Shown piece by piece: positions 1 through 5,800 of a stretch of 11,565 nucleotides of DNA. The stretch comes from Rhodospirillaceae bacterium CCH5-H10. Lineage in GTDB: Bacteria; Pseudomonadota; Alphaproteobacteria; Reyranellales; Reyranellaceae. The stretch lies in contig LSKJ01000388.1 in NCBI GenBank assembly GCA_001557035.1, positions 1 through 11,565 of the forward strand, in the 5' to 3' direction. The first letter of the stretch is position 1. Every line of letters begins with the position of its first letter. The position numbers and the translations under genes were made by a program. Under the pieces are notes generated by a model. That model saw only the letters and a list, made by a program, of their open reading frames with translations. It was not told the DNA's origin and did not search any database.

Positions 1-8
1 GACAGACG

Positions 9-1280
9 ATGGTCTCCGAGAAGAGCCGGATCGTCGGCGCGGGCGCCATCGGCAACGTGCTCGAATGGTACGACTTCGCGATCTACGGCTATTTCGCGAT
101 CACCATCGGGCAGACCTTCTTCCCGCATCAGAGCGAGCTCGCGCAGTTGCTCTCGGCCTTCGGCGTCTTCGCCATAGGCTGCCTGATGCGGCCGCTGGGA
201 AGCCTCGTGTCGGGCAGCATCGGAGACCGGTTCGGCCGGCGGGCGGCGCTCAACCTTTCGATGGCGGCCATGGCCTTCTCGACTTTCCTGGTCGGAATCC
301 TGCCGGGCTATGAAAGCCTGGGCCTCCTGGCGCCCGTGCTGCTCACGGCGCTGCGCATCGTGCAGGGCCTGTCGATCGGCGGCGAGTGCCCGACGGCGTT
401 CATCTTCATGATCGAACATGCCGGCCTCCGCAGGCGCGGCCTGGCCGGTGCCATGGCGACGGGCGGCGGCACCGCCGGCATCCTCTTCGGGTCGGCGACG
501 GGCGCGCTGCTCACCGCCATCCTGCCGCCGGACGCCCTGCAGGAGTGGGGCTGGCGCCTGCCCTTCCTTCTCGGCCTGCCCATCGGGCTGCTGGGGATCT
601 GGCTGCGCCGTCGGGTGCCCGAGCCGCCCCGGACGAGCGATCGGGCTGAGACCCCTGTGCGCGAGGTGCTGCATCAACATCTCTGGCTGCTGGCACGACT
701 GGCCGGCATCGCTGCATTGGGCGCCGTGACCTTCTACATCGTGTTCCTCTACCTCGTGAGCTGGCTGCAGTTCGTCGACGGCGTGGCTCCGGTCCGCGCC
801 CTCGCCTTCAACACGGTGGCCATGGCGGTGGCCCTGCCGATCTATCTGGGCGCCGGGTGGCTCAGCGACCGGATCGGCCGGCGCCGGCTGCTCCTGATCG
901 CGATGGCGGCCGCGATGGTCGGCGCCGTGCCGCTGTTCTGGCTCTTGCATCATCCCGATCCACTGCTGGTGATGGCGGGGCAACTGGGCTTCGTCGCGAT
1001 CATCGGCACCGTCTTCGGGGTGGAACCGGCCTTCATGGTGGAGGCCACCCCGGCCCGCATCCGCTGCACGGCGGTGGCGCTGGGCTTCAACCTGCCAGCC
1101 GGCGTGCTGGGCGGCCTGTCGCCACTCGCCGCGGCCTGGCTGATCCACCGGACCGGGAACGATCTCAGCCCGGCCTTCCTGATCATCGGGGCGGCGGCAA
1201 TCTCCTTCGTCGCGACGGCGTCGTTTCCCGACAGGACGGGCCTGGCCGACGCCCCTTCCCCGCCGCCGCCGAAGAAATGA
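9..1280 (+). CDS. MFS transporter, metabolite:H+ symporter (MHS) type, copy 1
   Basis: A 423-residue inner-membrane carrier of the major facilitator superfamily that should import a small organic solute with protons; the substrate cannot be read from the sequence. Seen: an N-terminal E-W-Y-D-F motif (residues 19-23) typical of the MHS group (ProP, KgtP and ShiA relatives), the loop 2-3 signature GDRFGRR (72-78), RIVQGLSIGGE (116-126), and the repeated signature SDRIGRR in the second half (286-292), with about twelve hydrophobic stretches. The length is normal for the family. The start aligns with that of the following paralogue, so the gene looks complete although only 8 bases precede it and no ribosome site can be judged. 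The C-terminus is a short proline-rich tail ending in PPPPKK. It is followed after 35 bp by a paralogue, so co-transcription is likely. Confidence 0.93.
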   Translation: MVSEKSRIVGAGAIGNVLEWYDFAIYGYFAITIGQTFFPHQSELAQLLSAFGVFAIGCLMRPLGSLVSGSIGDRFGRRAALNLSMAAMAFSTFLVGILPGYESLGLLAPVLLTALRIVQGLSIGGECPTAFIFMIEHAGLRRRGLAGAMATGGGTAGILFGSATGALLTAILPPDALQEWGWRLPFLLGLPIGLLGIWLRRRVPEPPRTSDRAETPVREVLHQHLWLLARLAGIAALGAVTFYIVFLYLVSWLQFVDGVAPVRALAFNTVAMAVALPIYLGAGWLSDRIGRRRLLLIAMAAAMVGAVPLFWLLHHPDPLLVMAGQLGFVAIIGTVFGVEPAFMVEATPARIRCTAVALGFNLPAGVLGGLSPLAAAWLIHRTGNDLSPAFLIIGAAAISFVATASFPDRTGLADAPSPPPPKK

Positions 1281-1315
1281 CCCCGCCACGGCCTCCCATG
1301 GCATAGTCGCGCGCA

Positions 1316-2572
1316 ATGAGAGCGCCCAGCACACGCCGCATCGTCGCGGCCGGCACCATCGGCAACCTGCTCGAATGGTACGACTTTGCGATCTACGGCT
1401 ACTTCGCGGCCACCATCGGCCGCGTCTTCTTTCCCGCGGAGAGTCCGGTCGCCCAGGTACTGGCGGCCTTCGGCATCTTCGCGCTGGGCTACCTGATGCG
1501 GCCGCTGGGCGGCATGGTGGTCGGCCATATCGGCGACCGCTACGGCCGCCGCGCCGCCCTCACCTTCTCGATCGCGGCGATGGCCGTGCCGACCTTCCTC
1601 GTGGGCCTGCTGCCCGGCTACCAGACGCTGGGCATGGCGGCACCGATCCTGCTGACGCTCCTGCGCATGATCCAGGGCCTGTCGGTCGGCGGCGAGGCCA
1701 CGACCTCGATGGTATTCCTGGTGGAACAGGCGCCGCCCGGCCGCCGCGGCCTTGCCGGCAGCTTCTGCTCGCTGGCGGCAACCAGCGGCTTCCTGCTGGG
1801 CTCGGCAATCGGCGCCACCTTCGCCGCCATCCTGCCGGCGGATGCGCTGGCCGACTGGGGCTGGCGCATCCCGTTCCTGCTGGGCCTCGTGCTCGGCATC
1901 GTCGGCTGGTGGATCCGCAAGGTCCTCGTCGAGGAAACGCCGCCGCAGTCGGGCCACGGCTCACCGCTGGTCGAGACCCTGCGCCACCATGGCCGCGCCG
2001 TGATGCGCGTGGCCGGCATCACGATCTTCAACGCCGTCGGCTTCTACCTGATGTTCCTCTACGTCGTGACCTGGCTGCAGGACGTCGACGGCATCGCGCC
2101 GGCGCGCGCGCTCGAGATCAATACGGCGAGCATGTTCTTCCTGTTGCCGGTAATGCTCGTGTCCGGCTGGCTGTCCGACCGCTTCGGCCGCCGCCCGCTC
2201 ATGCTGGTCGCGATGGTACTGGGCTTCGTGGCCGCGGTACCTTGCCTCTGGCTGATGCATCACCCCGACCCGACACTGATCCTCGCGGGACAGCTCGCCC
2301 TGGTCGTGCCGGCCGGCATGGGCCTCGGCATCATCCCCTCGATCCTGACCGAGGCTGTGGCAGGGCGGGTGCGCTGCACGGCGGTGTCGCTGGGCTACAA
2401 CATCGCCTTCGGTGTGATCGGCGGCCTGACGCCGCTCACAGCGGCCTGGCTGGTTGCCCGCACGGAAGTCGATCTCAGCCCGGCCTGGCTGTTCATGGCC
2501 GCCGCCGCCATCTCGATCGCCACGCTGCTGACCTTCCGCGAGACGTCGCGCGACGCGACCCTGCCGGCATGA
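1316..2572 (+). CDS. MFS transporter, metabolite:H+ symporter (MHS) type, copy 2
   Basis: A 418-residue proton-coupled carrier of the inner membrane, paralogous to the gene just upstream. Seen: EWYDF at 20-24, GDRYGRR at 73-79, RMIQGLSVGGE at 117-127 and SDRFGRR at 287-293, with the twelve-helix hydrophobic pattern expected of MFS proteins. A hand alignment of residues 10-82 with residues 9-81 of copy 1 gives 53 identities in 73 positions, and the DNA is also alike, so the pair arose by duplication. The start at 1316 matches the aligned N-terminus of copy 1, but no strong Shine-Dalgarno sequence is visible in the 35-bp gap; coupling to the upstream gene is possible. Substrate unknown; differences in the N-terminal half (for example C59 against Y60, and 137-142) could reflect different specificities. 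It is the last gene before the low-GC block. Confidence 0.93.
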   Translation: MRAPSTRRIVAAGTIGNLLEWYDFAIYGYFAATIGRVFFPAESPVAQVLAAFGIFALGYLMRPLGGMVVGHIGDRYGRRAALTFSIAAMAVPTFLVGLLPGYQTLGMAAPILLTLLRMIQGLSVGGEATTSMVFLVEQAPPGRRGLAGSFCSLAATSGFLLGSAIGATFAAILPADALADWGWRIPFLLGLVLGIVGWWIRKVLVEETPPQSGHGSPLVETLRHHGRAVMRVAGITIFNAVGFYLMFLYVVTWLQDVDGIAPARALEINTASMFFLLPVMLVSGWLSDRFGRRPLMLVAMVLGFVAAVPCLWLMHHPDPTLILAGQLALVVPAGMGLGIIPSILTEAVAGRVRCTAVSLGYNIAFGVIGGLTPLTAAWLVARTEVDLSPAWLFMAAAAISIATLLTFRETSRDATLPA

Positions 2573-2656
2573 AGCTGACGCGCGCGCCTTGGCGCCGATT
2601 GCACAGACCGCGGCGTTCCCGACCCGCCATTGGAGCGATCTGGGCCGGCGTGCCAA

Positions 2657-2676
2657 ATTCTTGAGACGCTCAGAAT
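2657..2676. repeat. Imperfect inverted repeat downstream of MFS copy 2
   Basis: ATTCTTGAG (2657-2665) and CTCAGAAT (2669-2676) are reverse complements apart from one bulged T, separated by ACG. It lies 85 bp after the transporter stop codon and about 67 bp before the promoter candidate of the next operon. It could end transcription from the transporters, although no T-run follows on the plus strand, or it could be an operator. Function is not established. Confidence 0.35.
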
Positions 2677-2742
2677 CTTCCGCCTCAACGTGCCTGATGC
2701 CGGTTTATTGGGGCTTTCCGCCACCCAGAGAGCAGTCTAGAC

Positions 2743-2769
2743 TTGACGTGAACGTAGAGAGAACATACT
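2743..2769 (+). promoter_or_regulatory. Promoter candidate for the three-gene block
   Basis: TTGACG (2743-2748) matches five of six bases of the sigma-70 -35 consensus. CATACT (2764-2769) matches four of six bases of the -10 consensus, but the spacer is only 15 bp, shorter than the usual 17. It sits 35 bp upstream of the first gene of the block, in the stretch where base composition has already fallen. Predicted from pattern only. Confidence 0.35.
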
Positions 2770-2804
2770 TATGGATAGATCATGATTGCGGTAAGATCTC
2801 CGCA

Positions 2805-3203
2805 ATGAAGGCAGCGCGTTACATTGCCATCTTCATTGGAGGGGCGATCTGTTGCTTCCTCCTTGTTTCGCTGGGAGTAGTCGACAAGGTCGATAAGATT
2901 CCCGGGACTCAAGAAGAGCCGGTTCTAAGCCTTCCGACCTATCTCGGCTTTCTGAGCGTCATGTTGACCGCTGTAACAGCCGTATTAGCCGCGCTTGCGA
3001 TCGGAATAGGCGTTATCGCGGCATACACATTCCGCGAAATCAAAACTGAAGCGTCAAAGGCTGCCGTAGCGAAACTAGACGAAGCGCTTTCGGAAGAGGC
3101 CTTCAATGAGCGGGTTAACAAGCTGCTCCTTGCCCGGAGTACGAACCCGACCGTAGCGGAGCTGGAAGAAGGCTTTGACCCCAATGACGATGGCAACCGA
3201 TAG
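2805..3203 (+). CDS. Small two-TM membrane protein with charged cytoplasmic tail, function unknown
   Basis: A 132-residue protein I do not recognise as a named family. Seen: a short basic N-terminus (MKAARY), a first hydrophobic segment at about 6-26 containing a Cys pair (C16, C17), a polar linker (27-45), a second long hydrophobic segment at about 46-74, then a charged, probably helical tail rich in Ala, Glu and Lys (77-110) and an acidic end (EEGFDPNDDGNR). By the positive-inside rule the tail should be cytoplasmic. The ATG at 2805 is chosen because it places the membrane segment at the N-terminus and GGTAAG lies 9 bases upstream; a longer frame from 2589 runs through the promoter candidate. 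Its stop codon overlaps the Shine-Dalgarno of the peptidase gene, so the two are probably translated together. It may be a membrane effector, sensor or anchor for the downstream proteins; that is inference. Confidence 0.72.
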   Translation: MKAARYIAIFIGGAICCFLLVSLGVVDKVDKIPGTQEEPVLSLPTYLGFLSVMLTAVTAVLAALAIGIGVIAAYTFREIKTEASKAAVAKLDEALSEEAFNERVNKLLLARSTNPTVAELEEGFDPNDDGNR

Positions 3204-3207
3204 GAGG
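3202..3207 (+). promoter_or_regulatory. Ribosome binding site of the ImmA/IrrE-like gene, overlapping the upstream stop
   Basis: A perfect AGGAGG ends 5 bases before the ATG at 3213 and shares its first two bases with the TAG stop (3201-3203) of the two-TM gene. This fixes the peptidase start and implies coupled translation. Confidence 0.8.
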
Positions 3208-3212
3208 GTAAT

Positions 3213-3725
3213 ATGGCCTCGAAAGAACTTGCTAGGATTGCACCGGCCGAGAAGGCGATCCTTGACCAATATCTCTCCGAGTATCCAGTTAAGCTTGGTC
3301 AACTAGCAAAGGATCTTGGAGTGGCGATTAAGGTTTCGAGCATGGGCACCGGGATTTCAGGACAGATTTCCCGCGAAGGGAATCAGTACGTGATCCGCGT
3401 AAATCGTAATGAGGCACGGGAACGGCAGCGCTTTACTGTTGCGCATGAACTGTCTCACTACTTGCTCCACCGCAATGTAATCGACAGTAGCCCAGAAGGA
3501 ATCAGGGACACGGTTCTGTACCGCTCAGGCAAGCCTGAGCAAATTGAGTTTGAGGCTAATCGACTGGCGGCTGAAATCGTGATGCCGAAGTCGTTGGTCG
3601 ACAAGGAGCTTCGATCAAGCTTCGGAGGGCTGGTGACAGAGGCGACGATTGAAAGTCTTGCTTCTCGTTTTGAAGTATCGAAAGCTGCTATGGAAATTAA
3701 ACTGTCCACTCTCGTAGGGGCGTAG
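3213..3725 (+). CDS. ImmA/IrrE family zinc metallo-endopeptidase
   Basis: A 170-residue stand-alone peptidase of the ImmA/IrrE (COG2856) type. Known members cleave DNA-binding regulators: ImmA of ICEBs1 cuts the repressor ImmR, and IrrE of Deinococcus cuts DdrO. Seen: the zincin motif HELSH at 78-82 within RFTVAHELSHYLLH, with H78 and H82 as zinc ligands and E79 as the catalytic acid; the downstream glutamate motif EFEANRLAAEIVMP (112-125) that should supply the third ligand; and a C-terminal helical element LASRFEVSKAAMEIKL (149-164) typical of the family. It has no N-terminal XRE helix-turn-helix fusion, and no XRE repressor gene lies beside it in the window, which is unusual. It sits between the two-TM gene (9 bp upstream) and the Beta-like gene (9 bp downstream), so its substrate may be one of these, or a distant regulator. 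Catalytic residues appear intact. Confidence 0.9.
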   Translation: MASKELARIAPAEKAILDQYLSEYPVKLGQLAKDLGVAIKVSSMGTGISGQISREGNQYVIRVNRNEARERQRFTVAHELSHYLLHRNVIDSSPEGIRDTVLYRSGKPEQIEFEANRLAAEIVMPKSLVDKELRSSFGGLVTEATIESLASRFEVSKAAMEIKLSTLVGA

Positions 3726-3734
3726 CGAACAAGC

Positions 3735-4814
3735 ATGGTTCTAGAGAACAAGACCTACGTTCCCACTCTAGCGATACGTGCTAGCGAGATGAATGGTCTC
3801 GAGTTCTTGCCTGCGGCTACAAAGGCTCAGATGACGCCGTGCATCCTTCTTGCACCTTGGGCCAACGCTTCGACCTTGCAAAAAGCTGTCGACCGAGTCG
3901 AGCGGGCCTTCCGTCATCAGCACTACTTTCTCGATATAGATAGGGATTATGAGTTCACCAACCAGGAAAGTCCGACACAGCAGGAGCTTGTAGCGTTACT
4001 AAACCCAGATAATTCTTTCGAGAATTGGTGTCGGTTCGTTGCTGAACACGAGTGGGTCTGGCCTTGCGTCCAGACTAGAGGGCAGAGCGAAAACGCAATC
4101 CGCCTCCAGATCCAACGTTTTCAGGAGGCCGGACGATCATACTGCATGCGCATTTTCATGAACAGGATGCCTGATAACATCACTGAAGTTGTTTCGGCGT
4201 TTGCTGCATCAGGTGCAGCTGACTACGCTATTATTCTTGAGGGCGGATGGACGCGTGATCCCCTTTCGTTGGCCGCATGGTTTGATGGCATAATTGGAGG
4301 GGTTCTCCAAGCCATTGACGCAACGGTACCCATAGTCCTGTCTTGTACGTCGATGCCTAAACTTTTCACCGAGCTTGATGGTGGCATAACCCCTGTGCCG
4401 TTTAACAATCGTGTGCTCGTGGATCAGATCAGGCTGCGCCGAGCTAACCGCTCACGAATCACCTACGGAGATTGGGGCAGCACCCGCCCTCGCGAACCGG
4501 CTGGATTTGCCAGTCGACCGCTAGATCGAGTCGATTATCCAACCAGAAACGCATGGTATATAGCGAGGAACAAAATCGAGAATTGGGACTTTAGGCGGAG
4601 CGCACAAGCGATAGTTAGCAGCGCTGACTGGGATGGAAATCTCGGCATTTGGGGCGAAGAGCAAATCCTCAACACCACCATTAGCCCTGCGGTCGGGATC
4701 GATACTCCGCAGAAGAATGTCGCTGCGCGTGTAAACATCCATCTTCATCGGCAGGCGTTCTACGATCGTGGCAACCTTAACGGTATGAATCTGGACGAAG
4801 ATTGGGAAGACTAA
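3735..4814 (+). CDS. Beta family protein (PF14350-like), function unknown
   Basis: A 359-residue soluble protein without signal peptide or membrane segments. It resembles the Beta_protein family, named after a phage T4 protein and of unknown activity; this assignment is from memory of the family pattern, not a search. Seen: the opening YVPTLAIRASEMNGLEFL (8-25), TPCILLAPW (34-42), a strand-like YAIILEGGW (164-172), the YGDWGS motif (244-249), a VDYPTRNAW segment (266-274), WGEEQI (306-311) and a final RVNIHLHRQ (332-340) followed by an acidic end. The alternation of strands and helices suggests an alpha/beta barrel-like fold. The ATG at 3735 has no clear Shine-Dalgarno (AGGGG at 3716-3720 is too distant), so translation probably relies on coupling to the peptidase gene 9 bp upstream. 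An inferred role in defence or regulation rests on its neighbours only. Confidence 0.72.
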   Translation: MVLENKTYVPTLAIRASEMNGLEFLPAATKAQMTPCILLAPWANASTLQKAVDRVERAFRHQHYFLDIDRDYEFTNQESPTQQELVALLNPDNSFENWCRFVAEHEWVWPCVQTRGQSENAIRLQIQRFQEAGRSYCMRIFMNRMPDNITEVVSAFAASGAADYAIILEGGWTRDPLSLAAWFDGIIGGVLQAIDATVPIVLSCTSMPKLFTELDGGITPVPFNNRVLVDQIRLRRANRSRITYGDWGSTRPREPAGFASRPLDRVDYPTRNAWYIARNKIENWDFRRSAQAIVSSADWDGNLGIWGEEQILNTTISPAVGIDTPQKNVAARVNIHLHRQAFYDRGNLNGMNLDEDWED

Positions 4815-4843
4815 ATCTTTCGGAAAGACGGAAGTTTAGTTTT
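4810..4843 (+). terminator. Candidate terminator overlapping the stop codon of the Beta-like gene
   Basis: ACTAAA (4810-4815, containing the stop) pairs exactly with TTTAGT (4835-4840), enclosing a smaller hairpin TCTTT-CGG-AAAGA (4816-4828), and a T run (4840-4843) follows. The outer stem is A/T-rich and weak, so efficiency is doubtful, but the position at the end of the low-GC operon is what a terminator would show. Confidence 0.4.
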
Positions 4844-4945
4844 GAGAAGACGTCGCACAGCACAAACGGCACATTCATGTAGCTCTAGCCGACTGGGCGC
4901 CGCACCAGTTGACGCGACGGTGCCGCCCTGAAAATCACACGTCGC

Positions 4946-5797
4946 GTGCTGGCGCCGATGGCATTCGCGGCAGCTACACTCCCGGCCCGGGCAACATCCC
5001 CACCCTGGATCGACGCCCACACGCACGCCTTCGTGCGCGGCCTGAAGCTCGCCGTCGATGCGCGCTACGCGCCTGACTATGACGCCTCCTGGCAGATGCT
5101 GCTGGCGCTCGCGGCGGCCAATGGCGTCGGTCGCGCCGTGCTGCTGCAGCCTTCCTTCCTGGGTTACGACAATTCCTATCTGTTCGGCGCGCTGAAGGCC
5201 GAGCCGACGCGCTTCCGCGGCGTGCCGTGGATCTCGCCCTCGGTCGAGACACGACCAGAGGACTGGGAGGAGATGGCGCGCATCGGCGTGCGCGGGCTGC
5301 GCTTCCCGATCTACGGTCTGCCGACGCCGCAATGGTCGGCCTACGGCGACATGCTGGGCGAGGCGCTGAAACGCGACTGGCCGATCCATCTCTATGTCGA
5401 GAGCAGGCGCCTCCCGGACATGCTGCCGTTCCTGCTCGACGGCGGCCACAGGGTGGTGATCCCTCACTACGGCATGTTCGACCGCACGCTGGGCCCGGCG
5501 CGTGATCCCGGTTTCAAGGTCCTGCTGGAGAGCGCGAAGACCGGCCGTGTCTTCGTCGTGCTGAGCGGCGCCTACCGCGTCGGCCCCGAGCGCGCCCGCC
5601 AGGCTGCGCCGATGCTGCTCGACGCCTTCGGCCCGGAACGCCTGATGTGGGCCAGCGACTGGCCGCACACCGACACCGGCCTCAACCGCGTCACGACCTA
5701 TCCCCTGACGCTCAGGACCTTCGAGGACTCGTTGCAGAGCGAGGCAATGCGGCAGACGATCCTGGTGGATACGCCGTCGAAGCTTTACGGCTTCTGA
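4946..5797 (+). CDS. Amidohydrolase-2 family (TIM-barrel) hydrolase, probably exported
   Basis: A 283-residue metal-dependent or LigI-like TIM-barrel hydrolase (COG3618/COG2159 type); these hydrolyse lactones or decarboxylate cyclic acids, but the substrate here is unknown. Seen: the strand-1 HxH motif in WIDAHTHAFV (H25, H27), H148 in PIHLYVESR, H174 in VVIPHYGMF, and the C-terminal catalytic aspartate D238 in LMWASDWPHT. From the GTG at 4946 the leader is hydrophobic but has no basic end. Reading upstream in frame to CTG at 4928 adds KITRR, giving T-R-R-V-L followed by Ala-rich sequence and an A-R-A cleavage-like site, a plausible Tat or Sec signal peptide. The frame is closed by TGA at 4910. 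No start (CTG 4928, GTG 4946, ATG 4958) has a Shine-Dalgarno, so the real start is uncertain, perhaps disturbed by the adjoining low-GC block. It converges with the next gene, 3 bp away. Confidence 0.85.
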   Translation: MLAPMAFAAATLPARATSPPWIDAHTHAFVRGLKLAVDARYAPDYDASWQMLLALAAANGVGRAVLLQPSFLGYDNSYLFGALKAEPTRFRGVPWISPSVETRPEDWEEMARIGVRGLRFPIYGLPTPQWSAYGDMLGEALKRDWPIHLYVESRRLPDMLPFLLDGGHRVVIPHYGMFDRTLGPARDPGFKVLLESAKTGRVFVVLSGAYRVGPERARQAAPMLLDAFGPERLMWASDWPHTDTGLNRVTTYPLTLRTFEDSLQSEAMRQTILVDTPSKLYGF

Positions 5798-5800
5798 CGC

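Larger units (their letters stand above)
2573..2804 (+). other. Non-coding transition from GC-rich backbone into low-GC block
   Basis: No gene is supported here. The first roughly 115 bases keep the GC-rich character of the transporter genes; composition drops from about 2690 onward. An open frame does run through from 2589 into the next gene, but its first 72 codons resemble no protein I recognise and cross the promoter-like sequence, so I treat it as chance. The stretch holds an imperfect inverted repeat at 2657-2676 and a promoter candidate at 2743-2769. Confidence 0.6.
2690..4860 (+). other. Putative horizontally acquired three-gene block (low GC)
   Basis: Composition changes abruptly: sampled lines inside have 29 to 32 G/C per 60 bases (3001-3060, 3241-3300, 4561-4620) against 47 per 60 at 1501-1560. 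Codon choice inside is mixed at third positions, whereas the neighbours use G or C almost throughout. The block contains three genes in the same direction with gaps of 9 bp each and seems to carry its own promoter and terminator candidates. No integrase, transposase, tRNA or long flanking repeat was found, so the mode of entry is unknown and the borders are approximate. An acquired defence or stress module is the inferred explanation. Confidence 0.6.

Noticed and set aside
1277..1306. Nine-codon mini-frame starting in the stop overlap of MFS copy 1
   Set aside because: Too short to support as a gene. It might affect coupling to copy 2, but there is no evidence beyond the ATGA overlap.
950..1957. 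Minus-strand open frame spanning both transporters
   Set aside because: Covers two well-supported MFS genes in antisense and has a low-complexity composition.
2589..2804. N-terminal extension of the two-TM protein by 72 codons from ATG 2589
   Set aside because: It crosses the GC transition and the promoter candidate, has no recognisable protein features, and would bury the membrane segment 77 residues in; ATG 2805 has a modest ribosome site.
2690..4860. Transposon or prophage explanation for the low-GC block
   Set aside because: No transposase, integrase, terminal inverted repeats, phage structural genes or tRNA target were found within or beside it.
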